Shown: positions 16,905 through 26,939, counted from the stretch's first letter. The stretch is 64,000 nt of DNA from Paracoccus alkanivorans (GCF_003697785.1 NZ_QOKZ01000001.1:558001-622000); one strand, 5' to 3'. The notes: generated from the sequence alone by a model not told the origin. Numbers and translations are program-made.

Positions 16905-19900
16905 CTATTCCGCCGGAAGCTCGCGCGCCTTGTTCAATCCTATCCGCCGCCCGATCCAGCCGAATATCCGCCCCTGCCCGCCATGGATGACCGAAAACAG
17001 CGACGGCACGAATAGCAGCGACAGCAGCGTGGACAGCAACAGCCCCCCGATCACCGCGATCGCCATCGGCGCGCGGAACTCGCCGCCCTCGCCGGTCGCA
17101 AGCGCCGAGGGCACCATCCCCGCCGTCATTGCGATGGTCGTCATGACGATGGGACGCGCACGTTTGTGCACCGCGTCCAGGATCGCCTCGCGCTTGGGCG
17201 TGCCCGCGGCCATCGAAGTCAGCGCGAATTCGACCAGCATGATCGAATTCTTGGTGACGATGCCCATCAGCATCAGGAAACCGATCACCACCGCCATGCT
17301 GATCGAATTGCCGGTCACGAACAGCGCAAGGATCGCCCCGCCAATGGCCAGGGGCAGCGACAGAAGGATGGTGACCGGGGTGACGAAATTGTGGAACAGC
17401 AGCACCAGCACGACATAGACCAGCATGATCCCGGCGCCCATGGCGGTGCCGAAGGCGGAAAACACCTCGGCCATGATCTCGGCATCGCCGGCTGGTTGAA
17501 TCGAAGTGCCGGGCGGAAGTTCGACCTTCTGCTGCAATTCAGTGACCTCTGCGCTTACCGGCCCCAGCAATGCGCCATCCGCCAGGTTTGCGCTGACCGT
17601 CGTGCGGAACTGGCGGTCGTAACGCCCGATCTCGGTCGCGCCTGCGGACAGGGTTACATCCGCCACCGCGGATAAAGGAATCTGCCCCGCCGAACTGGAT
17701 ACCCGCAGGTTGCGCACCTGCATCAGGTCGTTGCGCGATGCCTCGTTCAGCCGCACCACGATCGGCACCTGCTCGTCACCGGCATTGAACTTGGCCAGGT
17801 TCGCCTCGGTATCGCCAAGCGTCGCGATGCGCAATGTCGTCGCCATGGCGCTGGCCGTCACCCCAAGCTGCGCGGCGATATCCGGTTTCGGGGTGATCTG
17901 GATCTCGGGCCGCTGCAGGCTCGCCGATGAGGTTACGCCCTCCAGCGTCGGCAATTTCCGCATGGCGGAGGCAAGACGCTCTGCCGCAAGAGCCGATGCC
18001 TCCTCCGTTTCGCCCAGCACGCTTATCGACAGGTCGTTCTGCCCGGCCTCGTTCTGAAAGTTGATGCGCATGTCCGGAATCGCGAACAACCTTTCCTTCA
18101 GCTCTTCCTCCAGTTCGAACTGGGTCCGTTCGCGTTCGTCCTTCTTGCCGTAATTGATCATCAGCCGCGCCGTGGTCACGTCCGAACCATCGCTATAGGC
18201 AAAGACCGATGTCACCTCCGAGGTCTCCCCGATGCGGGCGTTCAGGCGCCGGGCGGCGTCCTCGGTCTCGTCCATGGTCGAGCCGGGCGGCATCTCGATC
18301 TCGATCTGGCTGCGGCCGATATCCGAGGCGGGGACAAACTCGGTCGGCAGCAGGGTCGAGGAGAAAATCGACAAGGCAAAGATGCCCAACCCCGCCAACA
18401 GGGTCAGCCCGCGATGCCGCATCGTCCAGCGCAGAACCGACATCAGCACGCGCATGACCGGACCGTCGGGACGATCCGCCTCATGCGACGTGCCACGGAT
18501 GAAATAGGCCGCCAGCATCGGCGTGATGATCCGCGCAACCAGAAGCGAGAACAGCACCGAGACCGCCACGGTCAGGCCGAACTGCTTGAAATACTGCCCC
18601 GCAATTCCGCCCATGAAACTGACCGGAGCGAAAACCGCGACGATGGAAAAGCTGATCGCGATGACCGTCAGGCCGATCTCGTTCGCGGCCTCCTCGCTGG
18701 CCTCGTATGGGGGTGAGCCCATGCCGATATGACGGACGATATTCTCGATCTCCACGATGGCGTCATCGACCAGGATGCCGGTGACCAGCGTGATCCCCAG
18801 AAGGCTGATCCCGTTCAGCGTGAAACCCATCCATTGCATCACGAAGAAGGTCGGGATGATCGACAGCGGCAGTGCCACTGCGGCGATCAGGGTCGCCCGC
18901 CAGTTGCGCAGGAACAGGAACACCACCACCACGGCCAGCGCCGCCCCCTCATAAAGCGTCTCCATCGCGCTGTGGTAGCTGGAGGCGGTATAGGTCGTCG
19001 CGTCATCGATCAGGGTGATCCGCGTATTCGGATAGCGCTCGCGCAACTCATCCAGCCGCGCCTTGACCCCGTCCCCTGCCGAAAGGTCGGACTTGCCGGT
19101 GGCGCGGTAAACTCCGAAAGCCACCACCGGCTGGCCATCCAGCAGGGCAAAGCTGCGCTCTTCGCTGGCGCCGTCGATGACCTCGCCCAACTGGTCCAGC
19201 CGGATGGTCCGGCCATCGGCGATGGCGACCGGCGTGGCGGCAAGCTGCGTGACTGTGTCGGCGCCTCCCAGGGCCCGGATCGAGTATTCGGTGCCCTCCA
19301 GATCGCCGCGTCCGCCGCCCATGTCGATATTCCTGGCACGAAGCTGGCCCGAGACATCTTCTGCCGTCAGCCCGTGGGCAAGCAGCCGGTCGGGGTCCAG
19401 TTCCACCTTGATCTCGCGCTCCGCCCCGCCGATGCGGGTGGTCTTGCCGACGCCGTCCACGGTGGAAAGTTCGCGTCCGATCACGTCATCGACGAATTTC
19501 GACAGCCCCTCGATGGTCTGGGCCGGATCGCTGACCGCATAGGTCAGGATCGGATAACCCGTTACATCCACCCGTTGCACGATGGGCTCGTTGATGCTTT
19601 CGGGCAATTCGGCCCGGACATTGGAAACCGCGTCCTTGACGTCATTCACCGCCCGGTCGCTGTTGGTTTCCAGTTCGAATTCCACGGTGATCTCTGCCGC
19701 GCTGTCCGTCGCGGTCGAGCTGATATGCCGGACCCCCGTGACGGAGGCGATGCTGTCCTCGACCGGCTGGATGACCTGCGTTGTCAACTCGGAGGGCGCG
19801 GCGCCCGGCTGAGCGATGCTGACGCTGACGATGGGCAGGTCGATATTCGGCATCGCCGTGACCGGCAGCCGAGAAAAACTGAACAGCCCGACGATCAGCA

Positions 19901-19961
19901 GCACCAGAAAGACCGCGATCGGTGGAACCGGGTGCCGGATCGACAGGGTGGACAAATTCAT
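16905..19961 (-). CDS. RND-family multidrug efflux transporter, inner-membrane pump
   Basis: This is a proton-driven AcrB-type exporter of 1018 residues, the normal length for the hydrophobe/amphiphile efflux group. The N-terminal FSRLPVTAMPNIDLPIVSVS is characteristic. Two large periplasmic loops alternate with two six-helix bundles, and GILVDDAIVEIENI near residue 400 carries the paired aspartates of the proton relay. It overlaps its adaptor gene (19958-21106) by four bases, so the two are coupled. No outer-membrane channel gene follows here. Substrate cannot be read from sequence. Confidence 0.93.
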   Translation of the reverse strand: MNLSTLSIRHPVPPIAVFLVLLIVGLFSFSRLPVTAMPNIDLPIVSVSIAQPGAAPSELTTQVIQPVEDSIASVTGVRHISSTATDSAAEITVEFELETNSDRAVNDVKDAVSNVRAELPESINEPIVQRVDVTGYPILTYAVSDPAQTIEGLSKFVDDVIGRELSTVDGVGKTTRIGGAEREIKVELDPDRLLAHGLTAEDVSGQLRARNIDMGGGRGDLEGTEYSIRALGGADTVTQLAATPVAIADGRTIRLDQLGEVIDGASEERSFALLDGQPVVAFGVYRATGKSDLSAGDGVKARLDELRERYPNTRITLIDDATTYTASSYHSAMETLYEGAALAVVVVFLFLRNWRATLIAAVALPLSIIPTFFVMQWMGFTLNGISLLGITLVTGILVDDAIVEIENIVRHIGMGSPPYEASEEAANEIGLTVIAISFSIVAVFAPVSFMGGIAGQYFKQFGLTVAVSVLFSLLVARIITPMLAAYFIRGTSHEADRPDGPVMRVLMSVLRWTMRHRGLTLLAGLGIFALSIFSSTLLPTEFVPASDIGRSQIEIEMPPGSTMDETEDAARRLNARIGETSEVTSVFAYSDGSDVTTARLMINYGKKDERERTQFELEEELKERLFAIPDMRINFQNEAGQNDLSISVLGETEEASALAAERLASAMRKLPTLEGVTSSASLQRPEIQITPKPDIAAQLGVTASAMATTLRIATLGDTEANLAKFNAGDEQVPIVVRLNEASRNDLMQVRNLRVSSSAGQIPLSAVADVTLSAGATEIGRYDRQFRTTVSANLADGALLGPVSAEVTELQQKVELPPGTSIQPAGDAEIMAEVFSAFGTAMGAGIMLVYVVLVLLFHNFVTPVTILLSLPLAIGGAILALFVTGNSISMAVVIGFLMLMGIVTKNSIMLVEFALTSMAAGTPKREAILDAVHKRARPIVMTTIAMTAGMVPSALATGEGGEFRAPMAIAVIGGLLLSTLLSLLFVPSLFSVIHGGQGRIFGWIGRRIGLNKARELPAE

Positions 19962-21106
19962 GGCCGGCGCGTCCCTTCGGCGGCAGCACTGGCGGTTTCG
20001 TCCTCGGTTTCCTCGCCGGACCGGGCCGCGCTAACCGCCTTGACCATGTCGCCATCACGGAAGAAGGCGCCCGAGCGGGCGATCACCTGCTCACCTTCCG
20101 CGACACCTTCGAGGATCTCGCGCCGCCCCTCCCATAGCAGCCCCGCCCTGACCTCGCGGGAGCGCACTACGCCATCCTCGACGACCTGCACGCGCTCGCC
20201 CTGATCGTCCGACAGGACAGCGGTCGCGGGAACCGTCACGGCATCGCGTTTCGCAGCGATCACCGAGCCGCTCGCGAAAAGTCCCGTCCGCAATCCCGGC
20301 GCGGCCTTGAGCGAGATGCGCATCTTTCCAAGACGGGTCACCGGATCGACCGAGGCGGGAACCAGCCGCACCTGCCCATCGATCTTGCCCAGACCGGCAA
20401 CTTCTATCTCGGCCGGGGCCCCGATGGAAAGACGCGGCAGGGCGGTCTCGATCACCTCGGCCGACATCTCGACCTCGCCACCGGCCAGCAGGATGAACAG
20501 CGGCCCGCTGCTGCCTCCGGACAAGGCCCCCAGCATCGCGTTACGCTCGACCACGAGACCGGATACCGGTGCAATGATCGCTGCCCGGTTCAGGTCGAGC
20601 CGCGCGATCCGCCGCGCCGCCTCCGCCTGCGCAAGCCCCGCCTGCGCATTCGCCTGTGCCGCGATCGCGTCGTCCAGCGCTGCCTGCGAGGCATTATTGG
20701 TATCGCGCAGACGCTGTGCTCGCCTTAACGCGGTATCGGCCTGTTTCAGCGCGGCCTCGGCCTGCTGATACCCGGCCTCGGCCTGCGCGAGCTGCGCGGC
20801 CAGCGTATCCGTGGACAGCCGCGCCAGCACCTGCCCCTTTTCGACGCTATCCCCGGCCTCGACCAGAAGCTCGGTGATCTCGTGGCCCGAGACCTGGGGG
20901 TAAATCTGCACTTCCTGCCGGGCGACAAGCGTGCCGACAACCGGCACCCTCGCCTGCACTTCGGCGATCTCGGCAGTTGTCACGGTGACCGAGGGAACCG
21001 CGCGTTCAACCGCGTTTTCTTCGGTAGTTCCGCTGGAAGAGGTGTCCTCTGCTACGGCAGGAATGGCCAAGCTGGCCACGAGTAGAGCAATGGACGGAAT
21101 GCGCAT
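19958..21106 (-). CDS. RND efflux periplasmic adaptor (membrane fusion protein)
   Basis: I choose the ATG of MRIPSIALLVASLAIPAVAE (21104-21106), which begins a clear signal peptide and gives 382 residues; the longer frame adds 38 unlikely residues. The order is typical: a lipoyl/biotinyl half-motif near residue 65 (GTLVARQEVQIYPQVSG), an alpha-helical hairpin rich in Ala/Gln (about 100-165), the second lipoyl half (IIAPVSGLVVERNAMLG), a beta-barrel and a membrane-proximal domain. It is translated just before the pump. Confidence 0.92.
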   Translation of the reverse strand: MRIPSIALLVASLAIPAVAEDTSSSGTTEENAVERAVPSVTVTTAEIAEVQARVPVVGTLVARQEVQIYPQVSGHEITELLVEAGDSVEKGQVLARLSTDTLAAQLAQAEAGYQQAEAALKQADTALRRAQRLRDTNNASQAALDDAIAAQANAQAGLAQAEAARRIARLDLNRAAIIAPVSGLVVERNAMLGALSGGSSGPLFILLAGGEVEMSAEVIETALPRLSIGAPAEIEVAGLGKIDGQVRLVPASVDPVTRLGKMRISLKAAPGLRTGLFASGSVIAAKRDAVTVPATAVLSDDQGERVQVVEDGVVRSREVRAGLLWEGRREILEGVAEGEQVIARSGAFFRDGDMVKAVSAARSGEETEDETASAAAEGTRRP

Positions 21107-21230
21107 CGCGACCGCCTGTAACTTCGGAGTTCGATCCGCCGACCATAAACGTTCATACATCCCGCAACAATCCTGCCCTTGGGTCAAGAAACCGTTAAAA
21201 GAGCAAAGGCCGGTAAACACGAAAGCCGCG

Positions 21231-22001
21231 TCAGAAACTGACGCTCACACCCGGCAGGTTCAGCGTGGTGATCAGGTCGCGCAGTTCCTGCCGCGCGGCG
21301 ATGTTCGACATGCTCAGGTTTTCAGTGCCGATCTCTTTCAGATCCAGCAGGGTCAGTCCGCGCGGGAACAGTTCACGGAAGATCACCCGTTCCGAGAAAC
21401 CGGCGGTGACGCGAAAGCCGATCCGCTTGGACAGGGTCGTCAGCGCCCCGCCGACCTTGCGCTTGTTATGCATCGCCTGCGTGCCGAGGCGGTTGCGCAG
21501 CACCAGCCAGTCGATCGGCCCGGCCCCGGCCTCGGCCCGCATCTGCCGGGCGGACCAGACCATCTCTGCATAGATCGAAGGGCCCAGCACCTTGCCCTCG
21601 GGCGACATCCGTGCCAGCAGGTCGAAATCGACGAAACTGTCATTCATCGGCGTGATCAGCGAATCGGCGAGCGTATGCGCCATTTGGCTGAGCTTCGTAT
21701 GCGATCCCGGGCAATCCAGCAGGATGAAGTCGCATTCCGCCTCGAGCGCGTGAAGCGCCGGGGTCAGCGGATCGCTTCCCTCGCCCAGCTCTCCCAGCAT
21801 GGGAGTGGGAAGATCCAGCCCCTCGCGCTTGGTGAAAGCCGCCCGGTTCTCCAGATAGCGGCCGAAGCTGCGCTGCCTCACGTCCAGGTCCAGCCCCCCG
21901 ACCTTGTGGCCCATCCGCGCCAAGGCAGTCGCCACATGCATCGAGGTCGTCGATTTCCCGGAACCTCCCTTTTCGTTGCCTACAACGATGATATGCGCCA
22001 C
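21231..22001 (-). CDS. mipZ: Division-plane positioning ATPase MipZ
   Basis: MipZ is a ParA-like ATPase that forms a polar gradient and inhibits FtsZ assembly away from midcell in alphaproteobacteria. The 256-residue protein has the deviant Walker A motif NEKGGSGKSTT near residues 9-19, a LDLDVRQRSFGRYLENR stretch near 38-54 and LLDCPG as the switch II region near residue 94. The DVRQRSF and DSFVDFDLLA segments match MipZ better than chromosome-partitioning ParA, and no parB or parS lies beside it. Confidence 0.9.
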   Translation of the reverse strand: MAHIIVVGNEKGGSGKSTTSMHVATALARMGHKVGGLDLDVRQRSFGRYLENRAAFTKREGLDLPTPMLGELGEGSDPLTPALHALEAECDFILLDCPGSHTKLSQMAHTLADSLITPMNDSFVDFDLLARMSPEGKVLGPSIYAEMVWSARQMRAEAGAGPIDWLVLRNRLGTQAMHNKRKVGGALTTLSKRIGFRVTAGFSERVIFRELFPRGLTLLDLKEIGTENLSMSNIAARQELRDLITTLNLPGVSVSF

Positions 22002-22076
22002 CGGCTGCCCCTCTGACTCGCTTATCCGCGCGGAACCTAGCGGCTGCGTGAAGGGATGAAAAGCTGCCTCATCGGA

Positions 22077-22979
22077 TCAGCCATCATCGTCTTCCAGCAA
22101 CAGCCACAGGGCCAGCATCGTCACAGCCACGCCGGGCAGCACGATGCCTCCCGGCAGGCCCTGCCCCAGCATGGCCTCAAGCGCGATCACCCATGCGGGC
22201 GTCAGGTAGGTATAGGCCATGACCTTGGCGGCGGGCAGCCGCAGCGAGGCGAACTGGACCAGCACGAATGTCGTGGCACTCGCAAAGAGAGAGACGTAGA
22301 ACAGCGTGATCCACACGATCAGCGGCAATTCCGACCAGATCGTCGCTCCGATCGCCTGCCATCCCCAGACAAGCAGCAGGGCCGCACCCGCGACCAGCGT
22401 GCCCAGGGTGAAGACGACCGGGCTTTCGCCCCGGTTCAGCCTGCGCACCAGCGGAATATAAAGCGCATGCGCCACGCATCCCGACAGGTAGATCAGCTCA
22501 CCCCGCCCCAGGTCCAGCCGCAGCATCGCCATCAGATCACCGCGGAAAATCACCCATAGCGCCCCCACGGCGCCAAGCGTCATCGCCGCCGCCATACGGC
22601 CCGTGAGCCGTTGCCGCATGACCAGCCAGCCGAAACCGGCGGCCATTAGCGGCGTCAGCGTGAAAACCGCACTGGCAGAGATCGGGCTGGCGGTCTTGAG
22701 CCCCTCGAACATCAGCACGAAATAGCTGGAAAAGATACCGCCCAGCAGCAGGTATCTCCATGGCGCATGCAGCGCCTTGCGCGGGATGCCGGGACCGGCT
22801 AGCGCCACCGCTCCGATGACTCCGGCGGCGATGACGAAACGCATCGCGGTTATCGCAGCCGGATCGATCAGGTTGGCCGCCCGCGCCCCGAGCGAGAACG
22901 ACCCCGCTACCAGCGCCGAAAAGAGCAGCATCGCCGCATGCCCGCGCAGGGCCTCCTGCCGCGGAACAGCGACGCTCAT
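22077..22979 (-). CDS. EamA-family (DMT) transporter 1
   Basis: This 300-residue inner-membrane protein has about ten hydrophobic segments arranged as two EamA repeats, the drug/metabolite transporter fold. Such proteins export amino acids, nucleobases or other small metabolites; substrate cannot be inferred. Its ATG overlaps the stop of a second EamA gene by four bases, and a third overlapping gene lies upstream, forming a three-gene unit. Confidence 0.85.
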   Translation of the reverse strand: MSVAVPRQEALRGHAAMLLFSALVAGSFSLGARAANLIDPAAITAMRFVIAAGVIGAVALAGPGIPRKALHAPWRYLLLGGIFSSYFVLMFEGLKTASPISASAVFTLTPLMAAGFGWLVMRQRLTGRMAAAMTLGAVGALWVIFRGDLMAMLRLDLGRGELIYLSGCVAHALYIPLVRRLNRGESPVVFTLGTLVAGAALLLVWGWQAIGATIWSELPLIVWITLFYVSLFASATTFVLVQFASLRLPAAKVMAYTYLTPAWVIALEAMLGQGLPGGIVLPGVAVTMLALWLLLEDDDG

Positions 22980-23920
22980 TTGCGCCCTCTGAACAGCCGC
23001 CCGTCAATCAGCGCCAGCCCCAGGGCGATCAGGACGACGCCCAGCAGATGCGCCTGCCCCAGGGTCTCAGCAAGGAACAGCCATCCCAGAAGGATCGCGG
23101 AAACCGGCACAAGGAATGTCACCAGCGAGATATTTGTTGCCCCCGCTCGCGCCAGCACGCGGAAATACAGCACATAGGCGAGGCCGGTGCTGACCACGCC
23201 CAGAACGATGGCGGCGAGCCAGACCTGTCCGGGCACATCCACACCGGGCCAGCCATCGACCGACAGCGCCAGAGGGATCAGCAGCGCACTCGATCCGGTG
23301 ACCATGCCCGCCGCCGTGACCACCGGGTCCAGCTCCATCGAGCGGAACCGCCGCCCGAAGACATTGGCGAAGGCATAGGACAGTGCCGCCCCGAGAATGG
23401 CCAGTTGCGCCCAGATCGCATGCCCCAGCCCCGCCAGCGTATCCAGCCCGATCATGACGGCCACTCCGCCAAGTCCCAGCACCACGCCTGCCAGCTTGCG
23501 GGCGCTGAAAGCCTCGTCGCTCAGCAGCAATCCCGAGACGATCACCGTCCACAAAGGTGTGGTCGCGTTCAGGATCGAGGCCAGTCCCGAGGGAATCGAG
23601 GTCTGTCCCCAGACAATCAATCCGAAGGGAATGGCGTTGTTCAGGATACCCATGACAAGGAACGCCGCCCATATCCCCGGTGCGCGCGGCAACCTGCGCC
23701 CGGTCGCCAGCACGATCAGCCACAGCACCATCGCCGCGACGCCCAACCGGATCGCGACGATGCTCAGCACCGGCAGCCCGGTCACCGAGATGGCAATCAG
23801 GAAGAACGAGCCGCCCCACAGCAGGGACAGCAACAGGAGTTGCGCCCAATCGGCGGCCTCCATCTGCGGGTTGATCCCGGGCCGGGTCAGCCGCGGCTCG
23901 GGCGCAAGCGGCGCCCTCAT
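22976..23920 (-). CDS. EamA-family (DMT) transporter 2
   Basis: This 314-residue protein has ten predicted membrane helices in two EamA repeats (LLLLSLLWGGSFFLIAI near residue 30 and LGAALSYAFANVFGRRF near residue 175). It overlaps the AhpD-like gene upstream and EamA transporter 1 downstream by four bases each. Two EamA proteins in tandem may act separately or as a heterodimer. Confidence 0.86.
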   Translation of the reverse strand: MRAPLAPEPRLTRPGINPQMEAADWAQLLLLSLLWGGSFFLIAISVTGLPVLSIVAIRLGVAAMVLWLIVLATGRRLPRAPGIWAAFLVMGILNNAIPFGLIVWGQTSIPSGLASILNATTPLWTVIVSGLLLSDEAFSARKLAGVVLGLGGVAVMIGLDTLAGLGHAIWAQLAILGAALSYAFANVFGRRFRSMELDPVVTAAGMVTGSSALLIPLALSVDGWPGVDVPGQVWLAAIVLGVVSTGLAYVLYFRVLARAGATNISLVTFLVPVSAILLGWLFLAETLGQAHLLGVVLIALGLALIDGRLFRGRK

Positions 23921-24495
23921 TCCCGCCCCAGCATGTAGAACTCGTCATTGGGCCGGATATCGCCTGCATTCACCAGCCGATTCGACATGCCGAAAAATGC
24001 GGCGATCGCGCCGATATCCCAGATTTCATCCTCGCTGAAACCGGCCTCGGTCAGCGCCCGGTGATCCTCGTCACCGATCTCCTGCGCGTTCAGCGCCACC
24101 TTCTCGGCATAGGTCAGCATCGCCCGCTGCCGGTCGCTCAGATCCGCCTTGCGCCAGTTGACCGCCACCTGATCGGCGATGAACGGATCCTTTGCCCGGA
24201 TGCGCAGGATCGCCCCATGCGCCACCACGCAATACTGGCAGCGGTTGAGCCCGCTTGTCGCGACCACGATCAATTCACGCTCGGCCTTGCTGAGCCCCTC
24301 GTCACTATCCATCAACGCGTCGTGATAGGCGAAGAAAGCGCGGAACTCGGCCGGGCGATGGGCCAATGCCAGGAAGACATTGGGAATAAAGCCCAATTTT
24401 TCGGCCACCTTCTCAATGGCTTGCCGAATGTCGTCGGGCAGATCGTTCAGATCGGGAACGGGAAAGCGGCTGATCGGCGGGGTTGGCTGGGTCAT
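23917..24495 (-). CDS. Peroxidase-related AhpD-like protein
   Basis: This is a 192-residue carboxymuconolactone decarboxylase/AhpD-fold protein. The redox pair CQYC lies near residue 87 within ATSGLNRCQYCVVAHG, followed by the helical segment typical of the 'uncharacterised peroxidase-related enzyme' subgroup. It probably reduces a peroxide or acts as a small thiol oxidoreductase. It leads a coupled unit with the two EamA transporters, which may export a product connected with it. Confidence 0.85.
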   Translation of the reverse strand: MTQPTPPISRFPVPDLNDLPDDIRQAIEKVAEKLGFIPNVFLALAHRPAEFRAFFAYHDALMDSDEGLSKAERELIVVATSGLNRCQYCVVAHGAILRIRAKDPFIADQVAVNWRKADLSDRQRAMLTYAEKVALNAQEIGDEDHRALTEAGFSEDEIWDIGAIAAFFGMSNRLVNAGDIRPNDEFYMLGRE

Positions 24496-24660
24496 GTCTC
24501 GGCTCCTCTTCCGGCGCAGTCTGCGTCATGGTGACCGCGGATGGAAGGGAGGTGCACAATTCGGGCAGATGAATTTCCGCGTCTCCTCCTCGCATTACGG
24601 TCCACGGAACCGGTATAACCGCCACGGATCACGCAGGGGCGCGAAAAACGGGCGTCGCAT

Positions 24661-25551
24661 TCATTCCCGTTCTCCGGCCCCGTCCCGTCCCCCGCCTTGT
24701 CCGCCACCGCGCAAGGCCTCCAGCGCGGCCTGCACCTTCGGCGTGCGGTGCAGGTCGACATGGGTGACCAGCCAAAGTTCCGAATCCCATTCCGGCAGGG
24801 CCATGATCTCGGCCAGCCCCTCCGCGCGCTCCTTCTTCAGGACGCCAAGCGCCTCTCCGCCACGCACCACGGCCTCGACCGCATCGAAATCATTGCTGAG
24901 GAAAACCATGTTGTTCGCCGGCACCCGCTCTTCCAGCCAGCGCATATAGGGCGCCCGCTCGCCCGCCGCCCCGGGCAGCGGCATGGCAAAGCGATGCCGC
25001 GCCAAGTCCTCGACCGGACCATGCGCCTCCAGGTAGGCCGGGGCGGCATAAAGCCGGGACGGCAACACCGCCAGCCGACGGACGACATAATCCGGCTCGG
25101 TCGGCCGCGCCCCGGCCCGGATGGCGATATGCGCCTCGCCCGTCGAAAGCCGATAGAGCCGCGCATCAGTGACATAACGCAGCCGCAAACCCGGATGCCG
25201 TCGCAGCAACGCCAGCAGGCGCGGCATGACCAGATCGGCAAGTTCGGGCAGCGACGTCACGACCAGATCGCCCTCGATCCGATCACCTGCCCCGGCGATC
25301 CTTGACGCCATTTGCGCGAAACGTTCATCCGCCTCACCCGCGCTGCGCAACAGGACCTGCCCCGCCTCCGTCAGGGCATATCCGCGTGTATGCCGCTGGA
25401 AAAGCCTGACTCCCAACTGCCTCTCCAACGCATCCACGCGCCGGATCACGGTCGCATGATGCACCCCCAATGCCTCGGCCGCGGCGCTGACCGTTCCCGT
25501 GCGCGCCACAGCGAGAGCGGTGCGGATATCATCCCAACTTTCGATATTCAT
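24661..25551 (-). CDS. LysR-family transcriptional regulator
   Basis: This 296-residue protein starts at the ATG of MNIESWDDIRTAL (25549-25551), which has GGAG six bases upstream; an upstream in-frame start is less well placed. An N-terminal winged helix-turn-helix (about 5-62, including AAEALGVHHATVIRRVDALE) is followed by the periplasmic-binding-like effector domain. It diverges from azoR with a 98-bp shared region containing the near-palindrome GCGCATATATCGC. It probably controls azoR. The C-terminus is unusually Gly/Arg-rich. Confidence 0.87.
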   Translation of the reverse strand: MNIESWDDIRTALAVARTGTVSAAAEALGVHHATVIRRVDALERQLGVRLFQRHTRGYALTEAGQVLLRSAGEADERFAQMASRIAGAGDRIEGDLVVTSLPELADLVMPRLLALLRRHPGLRLRYVTDARLYRLSTGEAHIAIRAGARPTEPDYVVRRLAVLPSRLYAAPAYLEAHGPVEDLARHRFAMPLPGAAGERAPYMRWLEERVPANNMVFLSNDFDAVEAVVRGGEALGVLKKERAEGLAEIMALPEWDSELWLVTHVDLHRTPKVQAALEALRGGGQGGGRDGAGERE

Positions 25552-25649
25552 GTGCATCTCCGCACAGACATTGCGCATATATCGCTATTCCGTTCGTCCA
25601 TGCAAAGGTTTAAATCTCGCTCAACGCCAAACCCAGAGGATTCACAGAC

Positions 25650-26237
25650 ATGCATATTCTTCATCTCGACAGTGCCGTGACCGGCGAGGATTCCGTCTCG
25701 CGCAAGCTGACCGCCGATATCGTGGCGAAGCTGAAAGGCGACAATCCGGCTGCGACAGTCACCTATCGCGACCTGAACGAGGGCGTTCCCGCGATCGATA
25801 CCGATTGGTACAAGGCCGTCCGCCTCGCCCCCGAGAACCCGACGGCTGAACAGCAGAAGCTGGTCGCGATCTCGGACGCCTATCTGAAAGAGGTGCAGGA
25901 CGCGGATGTGCTGGTGATCGGCTCTCCCGTCTACAATTTCACCCTGACCGCGCAACTGAAGAACTGGATCGACCAGATCGCCCGCGCCGGGATCAGTTTC
26001 CGCTATACCGAGGCTGGCCCCGAAGGGCTGCTGAAGGGCAAGCGCGCCATCATCGCCTATAGCTCGGCCGGCACGCCGATCGGCTCGGATATCGACTTCG
26101 CCTCGGATTACCTGCGGCACATGCTGGGCTTCCTCGGCATCACCGATGTCACTTTCGTCGCTGCCGACCGCCTGGCCATGGATCGCGATGCGGGCCTGGC
26201 CCGCGCGCAAGAGGCGGTGAGTGCATTGGCGGCCTGA
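25650..26237 (+). CDS. azoR: FMN-dependent NADH-azoreductase / quinone reductase
   Basis: AzoR is a flavodoxin-fold enzyme that reduces quinones and azo compounds with NADH. The 195-residue protein has the FMN phosphate motif DSAVTGEDSVSRKLT near residues 7-21, SPVYNFTLTAQLKNWIDQI near residue 93 and YSSAGTP near residue 135, all family landmarks. It diverges from a LysR regulator, consistent with induction by electrophiles. A GC-rich inverted repeat without a T-run lies after the stop. Confidence 0.9.
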   Translation: MHILHLDSAVTGEDSVSRKLTADIVAKLKGDNPAATVTYRDLNEGVPAIDTDWYKAVRLAPENPTAEQQKLVAISDAYLKEVQDADVLVIGSPVYNFTLTAQLKNWIDQIARAGISFRYTEAGPEGLLKGKRAIIAYSSAGTPIGSDIDFASDYLRHMLGFLGITDVTFVAADRLAMDRDAGLARAQEAVSALAA

Positions 26238-26375
26238 TTTCGATCGGGGCCGGCGTGGCAGAGGTCGCGCCGGCCTGGCAAATTCGACCTGACGCGGATG
26301 CATCGACTTGGCGGCGGGCTGACCTTATAATGACGACCTTGAATTCATTCGATACTATACGACAAAAGGTCATTC

Positions 26376-26792
26376 ATGCTACAAAATACTTTGCCCGCCA
26401 TCGCCCTGTTTCTGTCGATCTGCGCTGTTCCCTCCCTCATTCCGACCGCTGAAGCCCAGACCTCTTTCGGCGGCAGCGCAGATGCTGCGCCGACCAATTC
26501 TCGCGAATGGGCGGATATGCTGAACAACGAGCTAATGCGGAACATCCGCACAGCCGATTCCTCCCTGGCTGTCCATGGCATAGCAAGCAAGGTGTCGCCG
26601 GCCCTTGGGATTACCGTCGCCCGAAACGGACAGATCACGGACATCCGCCTTGTGAAGACCTCCGGCAACGCGGCTCTGGACAAGGCCATCATCCGGGCCG
26701 CCTCGCGCACGAAGCAGGTCGCACCCTTTACCGCCGACATGCAGGGACAGGCGATCAGTTTTACGCTGCAACTGGACACGGTTCGGCGCTGA
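26376..26792 (+). CDS. Exported TonB C-terminal-domain protein
   Basis: This 138-residue protein has a signal peptide (about 1-27, ending PTAEAQ) and then a TonB C-terminal fold: GITVARNGQITDIRLVKTSGN near 80-100 and LDKAIIRAASRTKQVAPF near 102-119. There is no membrane anchor or proline-rich spacer like that of true TonB, and no exbB/exbD nearby, so it is a free periplasmic TonB-C protein of unknown partner. It stands alone. Confidence 0.75.
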   Translation: MLQNTLPAIALFLSICAVPSLIPTAEAQTSFGGSADAAPTNSREWADMLNNELMRNIRTADSSLAVHGIASKVSPALGITVARNGQITDIRLVKTSGNAALDKAIIRAASRTKQVAPFTADMQGQAISFTLQLDTVRR

Positions 26793-26866
26793 CTTCGACC
26801 AACTGCCCAAAGTTCGGCCCCCTCATTGACTCGGGTGCCGTTTTTGCATATCTCCGTCTCGAATTC

Positions 26867-26939
26867 CCGGAAGGACCACCCTTCCGGTCCCCGTGAATTG
26901 CGGGGATCGCCCCCCGTCAGCGCGTTGCGCCCACGGGGG
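26867..26939 (+). other. Three consecutive hairpins in the region upstream of ffh
   Basis: The stems are CCGGAAGG/CCTTCCGG (26867-26874/26880-26887), CCCCG/CGGGG (26889-26893/26901-26905) and CCCCCGT/ACGGGGG (26911-26917/26933-26939). They lie between the TonB-C gene and ffh. None has a good T-run, so they may be an ffh leader structure or a weak terminator of the upstream gene. Confidence 0.4.
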
